Of a stretch of DNA of 64,000 nucleotides, positions 46,238 through 56,697 are shown in pieces (position 1 is the stretch's first letter; each line of letters starts with the position of its first letter). The notes under the pieces are model-generated. The model was given only the letters and a program-made list of their open reading frames with translations, was not told the origin of the DNA and searched no databases. Made by a program: the position numbers and the translations under genes. Source of the stretch: Eriocheir sinensis (taxonomy: Eukaryota; Arthropoda; Malacostraca; Decapoda; Varunidae); contig NC_066513.1 in the NCBI RefSeq assembly GCF_024679095.1, positions 10,445,386-10,509,385 on the forward strand, read 5' to 3'.

Positions 46238-49200
46238 CTACAATCTAGGGGCAAATGCAGGATACTCACTAAGCACAGCTGAAAGAACATTATTGTTAAT
46301 GAACCAGCCCACCAGCTCAGGCAGGTCCCAGTGGCCCTGTGGGCGGTAGGCACTAATAGCAGAACATTGCAGGACATAGTGTTTGAGCGTGTGACCCCCT
46401 GGCCTGGCACACAAGCGGCAAGGTACAGGGTCAGCCCCACTGACCTCCCAGTAATATCTGTGGCCCAGCCTCAGCCGCATCACCACCAGATCATAGGATG
46501 CACTAAGCCTACCATAAGTGTGGGTGCAGATACTTGATACCTGGGCACAGTGAATGCTAGAGGGACTACCATCCTGACACCTCAAGGCAAGCTGATTGGT
46601 AACAGACTCACTAACAAGGGATCTAAGTCTATTCTTAACATAATTATAGGTGTATTCAACACCTGGGTGTACATTGCGATCATCAGAGGCAGCACGAGCA
46701 AGTCTGTCTGCCTTTTCATTATGGGGCAGCCCAACATGGGAGGGCACCCAGATGAAGTGTGCAGTAGCACCACAGCGCTCAAGCAGGCTAAGGGCACTAA
46801 GGCACTTATTGACTATATCACAGTCAGAAGGGGAGGAAGACAGAAGTGCATACAAGGCACATTGACTATCAACAAACAGGTACACAAATTTCCCGAGAGC
46901 TACAGTGATATGGAGGGCTTCATATATGGCTTAAAGTTCTGCCCTTGTGGAAGACAGATGATCAGGAAGCCTCTTAGAAACCTCAGTGTCAGTGTATTCA
47001 GAGGGGGTGGCATAGTCCCTAATAAATAATCCACAACCAGTCTTGGTGCCATTGACAGATCCATCACAAAACACATGGACAGCCTGGGTGCAGGGATATG
47101 CAGACAATTTGGTCAGAAAACGGTCCTGCAGGACTTGAGAAAGCCAAGAATCTTTATCTAATTTTTCTCTATCAACACTGACTCTATGACGTTTACAAGA
47201 GGGATAACAAGGGGTGCTAATGAGGGCAAGACACGGTTCAAGGACACCAAGGTCAGATAAGAGCTTGTGAAGCTTTCTAAGGTACGATTTGGCTGGAATG
47301 TTAGGGGTGGGCTGAAAGTTACCAAGAGCCTGCCTAAGCCGAGTGTCCCCAAGACAAATCATGCGGCAGACTGTGCGGCAAGTAATTTCCTGAATTCTGC
47401 AGACAACATTGGGCAGTTCCAACTCAGCTCGGAGGACTTCAAGCTTTGCCGTCAATCCGCATTGCCTCATTTTATATGAGCTCCAAGGGCTTCAGTTGAG
47501 AAGGGCTACAACGCACCAGCACTGGTGCAGCATAATCAATCAGAGACCGAATGACAGAGAGATAGAACATCCTAAAAATATAAATTCCTGATCCAAGACC
47601 CCTGTTTGCTAATACACGTAACGGGGAAAGGCGAAGTAGACAGAGATTGCGTACATAGTCAACGCAATGGGTATACTTCTTAAAACTAAGTTGCACTCCT
47701 AAATACTTATAACATTGTACTCGGCCTAAGGCGACAGTATTAAAGCTCGGTGAACAACATATTTTGAGACTTGTCTGATATTTAGTTTTTTGAGGCATTG
47801 ACAATCAGACCCATATGTATACAAAGGTCCTCAAGGTCCTGCTGGGCTGTAGTCAGGGTTCCAGGGGAATCACACTGAATAAGGATGTCGTCGGCATAAA
47901 TGACAATTTCAGTGCCCCGAGGAAAGGAGTGCCGGGCAATCTTATCCATAAGGATATTGAATAACATGGGGCTGAGGACTTCACCTTGAGGGGTACCTAG
48001 GTCAAAGGACTCTTCATTTGATACTGCACCCTGGAACCATACCCTAGCCCGTCTGTTGTACAAATACTCCCTAATCCACACTAAAAGTTTCCCTTTCACA
48101 CCTTTCATGATGAGTTCCTCCATGATAACATCTCTATTGGCCCTATCAAAAGCACCCTTGAGGTCTATAAAAGCTCTGCAGGTGACAGTGTCATTACTCA
48201 AACATTTAACAAAACAATTGGCATTGGAGCGACCCTTCATAAACCCATGGAGATTAGGGAACATCAAGTCACCCACCTTATAAATGAGACGTTGCAGGAT
48301 GACCCTTTCCATTAGCTTGCATAAACAACTGGTGAGAGAAATTGGACGAAAAGTGCCGTCACCCTTAGGTATGGGAACAATGAGAGCAGATTTCCATGAA
48401 GGAGGCAAAACACTGGAGGAATACGACATGTTAAAGAGATCAAGAATGGGGTTATCAGGCAGGGCAAGGAGAGGGTAAAGGACATCATAGGTTAAACCAT
48501 CCTGACTAGGGGCCGTCGACTTGCCAGGCCGAATAGCGCGAAGGAGCTCATCCAAAGTAAGAGAAACACAAGTGTCGTCTACCAGGGCCACATTATGATG
48601 TACAAGGGCCATGCGCCGCAGCTGATGGCAGGCAAGGGCATCTCGATGGGTGGCAGGCAGCCCAGCCACAGCAGAGGCATGCGTCCATGTTTGCAATAAA
48701 GTCTGTGCCCTCCCAGCAGGATCAGGATCCCTAACGGGATGGTTAGGTTTGCCCCTGACCCTGTTGACATGGAGCCAAATCCTCTGCAGTGTCTGAGTCT
48801 TACGCAGCCGCCCCAAGAAGTCACCCCAGTATCGCTGCCGAGCCTGTTGACGTAGGTCAGGGAGGTGTTGAGCAACAGACACCATTGCATCCCTGGCATC
48901 GTAGTCGGTGGGGTCACGTTGCCAACGCCGCTGGTAGGTGGCAAGAGTTTGCTGGCAAGAAAGTATGACAAGATCCTTAGCATAAGAGGAGGAGCAATGA
49001 ATGACGGCATGTACCCTTGGAGCCCTATAAGATGGGGACACAAAGCCTTCAATAACTGCAACAAGGCCCTGATACAAGGAATTAACATCAGAAAAGGTGG
49101 CCTTGGCAACAGTGTACCAAGACTCAACACATGAAACAAGCCTTGGCACTTGGGCAGCAGGAACAGTAAGCCTCGTTCTAGGTGTAATAGGCACAAAAGA

Positions 49201-49839
49201 CCAAGGGAGAGTAGTTTCCAGAGCAAAGTGGTCGCTGAGTAAAGTAGGCAGCAAGCAAGTCTCAATAGAGCACGGGGACATCTTGGACAGGGGGGCTACA
49301 TAGTCTAACCTGCCACCTTGAGTGTGTGTAGGGACACTGTCACCTGTAAGCGTTACAGTATCTGTGGCGTCAAGAAAAGCTTTCCAACGAACCCCGTTTA
49401 CATTGGTGGTCAAGTGACTGCCTAGGTCCTTATGTCGAGCATTGAGATCCCCCGTTAGCAATGATTTTTCTTCCAAGAAGCAGCCTGGGAGGTTGTCAGC
49501 ACGAAAGGCACAAGCATGGACATAAAAATTTATACAATACAGGGGACCATTAGGAACATGCAGACACACAATAAGAAACTCCATATCCCCAGTAACCCCC
49601 ATCTCATGAAAAGTAACAGGAAGGCCATGTTTGACATATGTTGTTAACCCTCTACTGCTACCATCTCCAGGTCCGAGAGAGTGACTCACATAACCTCTCA
49701 ACTGTGGCACCTCGGGCCCGACCTCCTGTAGGGCAATGATGTCGGGTTTCTGCGTTATAGCATACGAGTGGAGATCAGTGAACCGGGCACGCAGCCCGTT
49801 AATGTTTCAGGTCAGGAAGGGATAGGTCGTGCAGGCCAT
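46238..49839 (-). pseudogene. I-like LINE ORF2: endonuclease, reverse transcriptase, RNase H, Cys/His end
   Basis: ATG at 49839-49837 overlaps the ORF1 stop (TAATG). The endonuclease starts with an in-frame TGA after FLT (Trp expected before NINGLRARF), then PDIIALQEVGPE, SLLTGDLNARHKDLGS and TLLSDHFALETTL. The RT (642-aa block 49710-47782) has APSQDGLTYDVLYPLL, LHGFMKGRSNANCF, AFIDLKGAFDRANRDVI, LGTPQGEVLSPMLFNIL and VIYADDILIQ, all intact. After frame changes (about 47800, 47470), RNase H reads VHVFCDGSVNGTKTGCGLFI, SSTRAEL, YLFVDSQCALYALL and NEKADRLARAASD; the four acidic residues survive but a break at about 46900 splits them. The end has CRLCARPGGHTLKHYVLQC. Confidence 0.88.
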
Positions 49840-51140
49840 TACGAGGTCAAGGAGATACCCAGGGGCTGCTGCTGAGTGCCATCCATTTTTGCGAGGATGG
49901 CCTGCATGGTAGTGAGCATGCCCGCTACCGAAGTCTCCAGCGAATCCAGCCGAGAGTAGACTGCGGTCAGACCAGAGTCACCCACAATCTGGGCACCGCT
50001 GCCGGAGGTGGGCGAAGCTACATGGGTTCCCGTAGCCTGCACAGGAGGAACTGGACTGAGAGGAGTACTAGCTGCTGCCTGAGGCTGGGGATCAGCTGCC
50101 GGCGAGAGCGGCAGAGAAGAGGACCCTCCAGCATTAGCAGTCACAGGAGCCGGGCCAGGAGGGGGACATGGAGTAGGGGGAACAGGGCGAGCTTCCACAG
50201 CAGTGAGGCGCACAGAAACTTGAGCCAGGACAACTGAGAGGTTGGCTATTTCCTTTTGGAGGGAGAGCAGAATACTAGTAGAGAGGTCAGCAGCAGAAGC
50301 GGAGACGAGTGGACCCCCAGCGGGGACTGCAGGGGCAGGTGATGACTCACTAACAGTGCCAGAGGAGGGTTGTCGAGGTCCAGAGCTTGGTAGAGTAGTT
50401 TCCCAGGCATTATGGGCAGGGGGCGGTGCAGGGCGGTATGCTGCAGGAGGGACATTTTGACGGGTGAAGGGGTCTGAATGCTCCCGAAGGGGGCTGAAGA
50501 AGAGGGCAGGTTTCACAGGACACGCCCTGGAATGGGCATTATGAGGGCCACTATAGTTGCAGCACCAAGGAGGAATGAAGGCACCGTCCTGGATACGTTT
50601 CTGACACTCCTCCGAGAGGTGGCGGCCAGCACAGAACCAACACCGAGGCAAGGATCTACACTTCCAGTCTTTATGACCCCAGCGACTGCAATGGTGGCAG
50701 AGGTCAGGCTCATGTCGGTAAGGAGTGACCCGCTTCCTGCCCAGGCCACATATCCACACTTCATCAGGGATGTCGCCCTGCACCGAACCAAGTAGTTGTG
50801 GGCGCGCCTCCTGACCCACAAACCGCCTCCTCAGCGACAGAAAGCCCGGAGGAGTGGCTAAGCAGTTCACCGACACATAGGTGGGCACACCATGAACAAG
50901 AACAGTTCTTGGTGACCCTTCCAACGGGACCATGACCTCCCCCAGAAAGCCCTGCGTCACAAGCTGATCGTACACTGGCCCAGTATCCAGCGTGATGTAA
51001 GAAACGTTCCTACCCTCCTTGAACAGCGGGTTGGCCTCTGGGTGCAGTTTGAGAAGTCCCATGAACCACAGGTGCTTGGCAGCCGTCGTCCGGAAGCCGG
51101 AAGTGCAGTATTCTGAGTGTAGGTAGGAACAACCCCTCAC
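49839..51140 (-). pseudogene. I-like LINE ORF1, Gag-like protein with zinc knuckles
   Basis: RNA-binding ORF1 protein. The 433-residue block has an RNA-recognition-like N-terminal part, then three Cys/His knuckles: CHHCSRWGHKDWKC (perfect CX2CX4HX4C), CWFCAGRHLSEEC and CCNYSGPHNAHSRAC (one Cys apparently changed to Tyr). A long Pro/Ala/Ser-rich linker and a C-terminal heptad-like segment (YSRLDSLETSVAGMLTTM) follow. The true N-terminus lies beyond the CR1 insertion: minus-strand 52307-51915 reads MTSKAKKRRLARSRQLLQLE and a Ser-rich tract. The stop overlaps the ORF2 start by one base. Confidence 0.85.
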
Positions 51141-51154
51141 ATAACTATTGCTTA

Positions 51155-51890
51155 AATGACACTCTCATAAGCAGGTCTGGGTGCGAGAGGAATTTAAGGG
51201 TCTTAGTGAGCTCTGATCTCCGTCCAAGGGCACAATGCATTCAAGCTAGAAATCGAGCTAATAGGGTACTGGGATTTATTTCAAGGAGCGTAAGCAACAG
51301 AAGCCCCGAAGTCTTCCTCAAACTATATTTAGCATTAGTTAGACCTCATCTTGACTATGCGGTTCAGTTCTGGTCACCTTACAAAAGAATGGATATCAAA
51401 ATGTTAGAATCGGTGCAGAGGAGGATGACTAAGATGATTCAGGGGTTGAGAAACTTGCCATACGAGGAAAGACTCAAACAGTTAAACTTGCATTCTCTAG
51501 AAAGGCGAAGAGTGCGTGGAGACATGATCGAGGTTTATAAATGGATGAAGGGCTTTAATAAGGGAGACATTCATAAGGTTTTGTTGGTAAGAGAACCGGG
51601 TAGGACACGAAGTAATGGGTTTAAACTGGATAAATTCAGATTCAACAGGGACATAGGCAAAAATTGGTTTACTAACAGGGTGGTGGATAAGTGGAATAGG
51701 CTTAGCAGTCATGTGGTGAGTGCCAATACAATTGTCACATTCAAAAATAGATTAGATAAATTCATGGACAGCGATATTAGGTGGGGTTAGATACACGGGA
51801 GCTTAGGGTCAAAGGAGCTGCCTCGTACAGGCCTACCGGCCTCTTGTAGACTCCTGCGTTCTTATGTTCTTATGTTCTTATGTCTACTGA
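51155..51890 (+). mobile_element. CR1-like LINE (family D) 3' end inside ORF1 of the I-like LINE
   Basis: 51206-51790 encodes QCIQARNRANRVLGFISRSV, LVRPHLDYAVQFWSPYKRMD, VQRRMTKMIQGLRNLPYEER and the terminal VVDKWNRLSSHVVSANTI, with the stop at 51788-51790. The 3' UTR has the family end CAGGCCTACCGGCCTCTTGT and a (TTCTTATG)n tail. It is 5'-truncated and uninterrupted over about 195 codons, so rather recent. ORF1 of the host element resumes at once on its other side. Confidence 0.9.
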
Positions 51891-51914
51891 CCTGTGGTGA
51901 GGGGCCACAATAAA

Positions 51915-52307
51915 CTAAGCCGTGTCTTGGGCACCTGTCCCTGGGTAACAGTAACACCTGCAGCTGCTGAGATATCCATACCGTGACCCTCTTCCGGGGC
52001 AAGAGGGACGAAAGCAGCTTCTGCCGGGGCGGGAGAACTCAGCTGAGGCACGGGCGGCGAGGAGGGTGACTCCGAGCGTGACTTTTTTTTCCATTATGTA
52101 GGGCAATGGCGAGGAGGTTGAGGAGGCGTCACTGGTTATACTACCGGCTTGACTGTTGGCAGGACTCCGTGACCGGTCTCTGGGCTCATTCCCAGGGAGG
52201 GAGTAAGCACGCTCCAGCTGGAGAAGCTGCCTGGACCGAGCAAGGCGACGTTTTTTGGCTTTGCTAGTCATAACAAAGTCAGCGTGGGGAACGGGAACGT
52301 AAGCCAA
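51915..52307 (-). pseudogene. I-like LINE ORF1, N-terminal piece
   Basis: Reads (from the second Met) MTSKAKKRRLARSRQLLQLE, then NEPRDRSRSPANSQAGSITS: a basic, Ser/Arg-rich N-terminus. It is separated from the rest of ORF1 by the CR1 insertion. The remaining frame to 51915 is shifted after the T/A run near 52088. Confidence 0.7.
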
Positions 52308-52340
52308 GCAGCCCGCAAGCGGGCAGCAGGAGAACTAGCA

Positions 52341-52686
52341 TTCGTATGGAGTATGCATCTCACTCCACTCACACAGCTCTCTTGGACAGAGTGGAGTCTA
52401 AGGCTCTTCGTCTCATCAGCTCTCCTCCTCTTACCGATAGTCTTCTACCTTTTAAATTTTGCCGCCATGTTGCCTCTCTTTCTATCTTCTATCGATATTT
52501 TCATGCTGACTGCTCTTCTTAACTTGCTAACTGCATGCCTCACCCCCCCTCCCGCGGCCTCGCCACACACGACTTTCTACTCAAGCTCATCCCTTTACTG
52601 TCCAAATCCCTTACGCAAAAGTTAACCAGCATCTTCACTCTTTCATCCCTCACCCTGGTAAACTCTGGAACAATCTTCTTTCATCT
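52341..52686 (+). pseudogene. LINE B2, C-terminal piece between the two insertions
   Basis: Continues exactly from 46011 (CTCGTAT|GGAGTATGCATCTCAC) with SKALRLISSPPLTDS-type sequence, the CCGCCATGTTGCCTCTCTTT segment and GGTAAACTCTGGAACAATCT, then stops at the left end of the 6.5-kb transposon. It is frameshifted. The remainder follows at 59233. Confidence 0.87.
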
Positions 52687-53020
52687 TAGGCCATGAGCCA
52701 GGGGGGGGTAACTTGTACCCCCCCCAGGATCCTCTGTGAGTGGTCTCATTTTGTTCAGGAGTCACTTCTGGTCACAAAAATGAAATGTTAACAGATATCC
52801 GTAGGGATCGATAAAAGTTACGGCCAATTTTCTTTGATTACCGGCGATAATTTCAACGTAATCACCCGCCTCACTCCAAAATCTTACAGAGGATATTTAA
52901 TTACTATTTCTTTGGTCAAAACCACGTTTTTTGTACCCAGAGTGTTCTATGACATAAGAGACGTAAAATAGTCCACAATTTGCAGTGCTGTTACATATTT
53001 GAGCAGAAAATAACACTTAA
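52687..53020 (+). repeat. Left TIR of the FEN1-like transposon
   Basis: Begins TAGGCCATGAGCCAG, then a small palindrome of a G-run, TAACTTGTA and a C-run (about 52702-52727), then 290 bp almost identical to the reverse complement of the right TIR. The similarity fades near 53020-53060. 53060-53560 is AT-rich 3' untranslated sequence without a gene. Confidence 0.93.
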
Positions 53021-53566
53021 AATAGTATTTTCCCTAGAATTATTGAATGGATTTTTTATCAGAACTTACTAAACACATATTGATAATGGCATCCATGAAT
53101 ACTAGTTCCAATGCATTAATTGGCATTGAAATTTTATGTAACATTCACCCTTTTGAGGAGCACAATTTTGAGAGCTTTACAGATATCATGTTAAAACGGT
53201 GAACATATCCATAGGTTGCATTTGCCAGTACCTGTGGATGCCAGTCTGTGAACCCATCATTGAGGCTTACCCACATCAAAATAAATGTATATAATTGCAT
53301 ATAATAAGCTCTTGTCATGGAAAGGTCTTTAATTAATAACAAAATACTTTACTTCCTTTAATCATACCGAAACTGAATGCAACTTAAATAATCAACTTAA
53401 AGAATGCATAGTTATTGGCTTAGTACTGTTACTTGTTATGTGTGAAAAAGTGATTAAAGTAAAAATATAATATAATTGCGCTAATATCATTGAGAAGGGG
53501 TGTATTTTTTTTCAAAAGTATGGTTCTAAACATCATGCATTTTTTTTCTTATTAAAAGCTAAAGAA

Positions 53567-55312
53567 TCAGTAGTCGTCTTCAAAGTCAGAATCAGTCAGT
53601 TCATACAGATCCTCGTTACTTTCATCTTCACTACTACTATCATTGTCCTCTGCATCCTTCTCATTCAGAATCCTGCAATCGTCTACAAGGATTTGCGGTA
53701 AGCAGTTCCCTTCATACCAAAGAGGCACCATTTCACCACAAACGTAGGTCCAACCATGACCATCCGTAGCATTGGGTACATCAATAATAGGTTCACTTGC
53801 ACGTCTCCATATTGCCATCTGATAGTTTGCTCGGAAAATGTGTTGTTGGAGGGCTCTCTTGCATGGAGGAAAGCTGTAGAGATCAACATTTGGCAATTTG
53901 CTTAATTTTACAGATTTACTTTCACATTTCTCTTGGATGAGGATACATCTTAATTCATCTACACTTGTGACACGACTTCTTCCATAAATTGCACATGTGA
54001 AAGCTTCCAGGCCAGAAACAACCTCTTCAGAAACACACCATTCCTCCCCGAGCTTAGCAAGGACCCTCTGGAACCTAGGATTCTTCTGCATTACTTTGAT
54101 GGGCTTCACCTTACCAATTCCTTTGAAAGCACTAGTTGAGTCGCAATGGGTGAATGCATGTAAGGCAGTAAGAGCTGTGCAGTACTCCTGTGTGAGGTTT
54201 CCTATGAAGTCTGTCATGTTGATCAGACGCTTGTTATTTCCTGTACCTGTGTCAAATATAATTTTGCAAGATAGGGATGATGCATGGTGCAAGAGAATAA
54301 AGAATACATCACTGTCAGGACTGCGAACACGAACATATTCATATCCTTGATCCTGGGCATACTTGCAGTACAGGACTATTCTGGAATCAGTTTCTTCCTG
54401 GTTTGAAGAAAGTGACTGTATTTGTTCTGTTTTGACTTGTTTCTTGTCAGCAGAGTAAAGACAGTAAGCCTGTCCATCAACAGCAACAATACATTTCTGG
54501 TTTTCATATTTTTCTGCCATATCATCTTTACTCCAAACTCGGAGAAGTAGTCTCGTCAACTGTGTCTTATTTTCATCATTAGCTAGAAATGCTTTCCAGT
54601 CAGATGGTCTTTTTGTCATTTCTCCATGAAGGATAAGCTTCTCTCCACATCCTCGCCTCTTTCTCTCTACAGATTTGACTGAGTTGGGTTGGTATGTGTC
54701 GGTGCTGAATATCACATCTGTTCCTCTCACTTTCATGTCAAACAGCTTTAGGCAGATGCCCTTGAAGTTATCTGGAAGTTCACGCATGTAGTGGAACAAT
54801 GCATTTCCATCTTCAATAGTCAGTGTCTTTTCATAAGGTGGCAGTATGTCATTCTCAAGATCTCGGATGAGAAACTGGAAGCCTTTGGCTTTGTCTGTCT
54901 TGATGAAGTAGCCATCTGCTGTGGCTAAACTGTAGGGGACAGGTGTCAATGGGTATGTCATGAACTCATTTACAGATATTATTCCTTCTTTTTGTACTTT
55001 CATTAGCAGCTGGAGAAAAACATTACCTTGGTGGCGATATTCAATAATTTTGTTTTGGATGGTAGGGATTTTCACAGTTTTCTTGTTGTTACCCATAGTT
55101 TTCAGTTTTAGTTTTTTTAGAGGTTCAAAGAAATGTTCCTTTGTTTCAAGTCTCTGCCTTATGAATTGTTCTTTGGCTTCTTTCCCTGCTTCTTCTGCAC
55201 GCAGTACGTCTCTCTCAATTTCGAGTGATGTTGTTGCACCTGATGACAAACAATAAAGCTTGGTTTTGTCAGGTATGTCAAAGGGGTTGATAAAACTAGT
55301 AATTGCTGCCAC
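53567..55312 (-). CDS. Transposon protein, C-terminal block: FEN1/XPG-like nuclease domain
   Basis: A 581-codon open block. The FEN1-type acidic positions occur in order: TIEDGNALFHYM (Asp168), VIFSTDTYQPNSVKSVERKR (Asp205 followed by the Ser-x-Lys-x2-Glu-Arg-x-Arg of the FEN1 N-domain), NQEETDSRIVLYCKYA (Glu307/Asp309), VRSPDSDVFFILLHHA (Asp333/Asp335) and HAFTHCDSTSAFKGIGKVKP (Asp391 plus a GIGK helix-turn like GIGPKRA of FEN1). This suggests a metal-dependent structure-specific nuclease; function is inferred. The N-terminus (FINPFDIPDKTKLYCLSSGA) continues the preceding block; a one-base loss in an A-run near 55318 separates them. The C-terminal tail is acidic (EDNDSSSEDESNED). The GTG initiator implied by the open block is not a real start. 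Confidence 0.82.
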   Translation of the reverse strand: MAAITSFINPFDIPDKTKLYCLSSGATTSLEIERDVLRAEEAGKEAKEQFIRQRLETKEHFFEPLKKLKLKTMGNNKKTVKIPTIQNKIIEYRHQGNVFLQLLMKVQKEGIISVNEFMTYPLTPVPYSLATADGYFIKTDKAKGFQFLIRDLENDILPPYEKTLTIEDGNALFHYMRELPDNFKGICLKLFDMKVRGTDVIFSTDTYQPNSVKSVERKRRGCGEKLILHGEMTKRPSDWKAFLANDENKTQLTRLLLRVWSKDDMAEKYENQKCIVAVDGQAYCLYSADKKQVKTEQIQSLSSNQEETDSRIVLYCKYAQDQGYEYVRVRSPDSDVFFILLHHASSLSCKIIFDTGTGNNKRLINMTDFIGNLTQEYCTALTALHAFTHCDSTSAFKGIGKVKPIKVMQKNPRFQRVLAKLGEEWCVSEEVVSGLEAFTCAIYGRSRVTSVDELRCILIQEKCESKSVKLSKLPNVDLYSFPPCKRALQQHIFRANYQMAIWRRASEPIIDVPNATDGHGWTYVCGEMVPLWYEGNCLPQILVDDCRILNEKDAEDNDSSSEDESNEDLYELTDSDFEDDY

Positions 55313-55340
55313 AGTTTTTTCACTTGTTGTTCGCCCTTCT

Positions 55341-56557
55341 TTACTTCAGTTGGGCGCAAGTCTTGTGTTTCCTACTTTGTCGTGACTCAGAGAGCATGTC
55401 TGCAAAAGATAACATGACTTCAACAAACTGGGTTCGCTCATGTGTAGTTTTCACCCATCGCTGGTAGGCCTTATAATCATTGACTAGTCCAGTTAGACCA
55501 ACTCCTGTACCACCTGGACCCCCATGAGATTTGGAATGACGCATGAAGGTCTCTTCAATTGTCTTGTCGACTGGACACCGGTTTCCAGGAATGAAAGACC
55601 TTGCTACACTAAATGCGCCCCTTTTCAGAAGTGCTTGGGAGCCTGGATGTGATGTTGACACATTAGCTAAAAATACTGCAAAGAATGTCAAATACCGAGA
55701 ATAGTTCTGTCCATCAAAACTAAAGAAGAGATCTGCCATTCTGAAGAGAGACTGGGCATATAGAGCATAATCATTGTCCTTTACAGCTCTCACTACATCC
55801 AGAATTAACCAAACATGATCAACGTACGACATCCAGAATGTGGCAGTTTTCCCCAAGGCACCTTCTCTGACCTCTTGCTTAAATTCTAAGTATTCATTGA
55901 TGATTGAGGAGATACCATCATTACTGCATGCTGCTTCAAGGGTTTCACGACTTGGTGATTCAATCAACTCCCTTAAGAGACTTTTTTCTCCATGTGAAGT
56001 GCATAGGTTTCCTTTTTCACTTTTTTTGAGGAACTCGGTCATCAAGAGCCGCTCAAGCGCCTCAAGCATTGTCTTGTGACATACCATACTTCTGCTGTAG
56101 TTCTTCCCATTCATCACTCCTTGCATAGAGCCAGATGTGAGGAGACCACCTTCTATAAATATATCATCCAACCCACTACCACTCATCTTCTTGCCAAGCA
56201 TCCTGAGGTAGCCACAAACAATGTGAAATGATCCCATCATGACAATATGCTTGCTGTAACGAGATGGATCACTCCATATAATGGGATAAGCCTTCATGCA
56301 GACACCTAGGTCGAATGTAGTGATGACATATTCCTGACCAACCTCCCTTGTTGCTGCTTCAGAGTTGAGGAGACACTGTAGAACTGTCTTGTAGTCTGTA
56401 ATAGGATGGTTAATTACAGGATAGTAGTCAACTGTGGTTGTCTGTTGTGGAAATTCACCGGTGAGGGATACAAAACCAGCCCAGCTTGAAACCTCTTGAT
56501 CAACGTTGCTGCTTATCCATCTGCTGAACAACCACAGTACATTCTTCCTGGAGCTTG
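55341..56557 (-). CDS. Transposon protein, middle block (exon 2)
   Basis: About 405 codons, open to 55341. It joins the N-terminal block through a small intron: donor CATCAG|GTAAGT at 56698/56697 and acceptor GCTGTACAG at 56558, which keeps the frame (a stronger-looking acceptor at 56575 would lead to a stop). Segments include VSSWAGFVSLTGEF, YVITTFDLGVCMKAYPIIW, IVMMGSFHIVCGYLRMLGKK, GSGLDDIFIEGGLLTSGSMQ and, near the end, CPVDKTIEETFMRHSKSHGG. The last is the most conserved-looking acidic motif. I cannot assign a fold. The frame breaks at about 55360 by a one-base change before the nuclease block. Confidence 0.75.
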
Positions 56558-56697
56558 CTGTACAGCATCAGGTCCTGTAAAGAAATTATGATTTTTACAC
56601 TTGCATATATGGATGGCATTATAAAAGAAATAGAGGGGAGAGCAGTGGATGTCAAAATGCTCGTAGTGAGAGAGGATAATGAGTGGAAGCTACTTAC
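56558..56697 (-). other. Predicted intron in the transposon gene
   Basis: 140 bp from GTAAGTAGCTT to ...GATGCTGTACAG on minus. The donor is a perfect consensus. The first acceptor (TTTCTTTACAG at 56575) has the better pyrimidine tract but gives a stop after about 20 codons; the second, 17 bp later, restores the long frame. Confidence 0.65.

Larger units (their letters stand above)
46012..52340 (-). mobile_element. I-like non-LTR retrotransposon with RNase H
   Basis: Minus-strand element with ORF1 (CCHC knuckles) followed by ORF2 (AP endonuclease, RT, RNase H, C-terminal Cys/His). Its 3' end reads CAACAATAAACTATCAATCA + ATCAATT, an AATAAA signal plus a (CAAT)n tail. The host sequence TCGTAT is present on both sides (46006-46011 and 52335-52340), a target duplication inside LINE B2. 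The gene order and RNase H place it in the I supergroup. ORF1 is interrupted by a CR1 fragment (51155-51890). Confidence 0.85.

Noticed and set aside
55341..56531. Classical DDE transposase in the middle block of the 6.5-kb element
   Set aside because: Asp74, Asp273 and Glu326/327 of the block could be forced into a triad, but spacing and surrounding motifs do not match a known DDE family; kept only as a weak idea.
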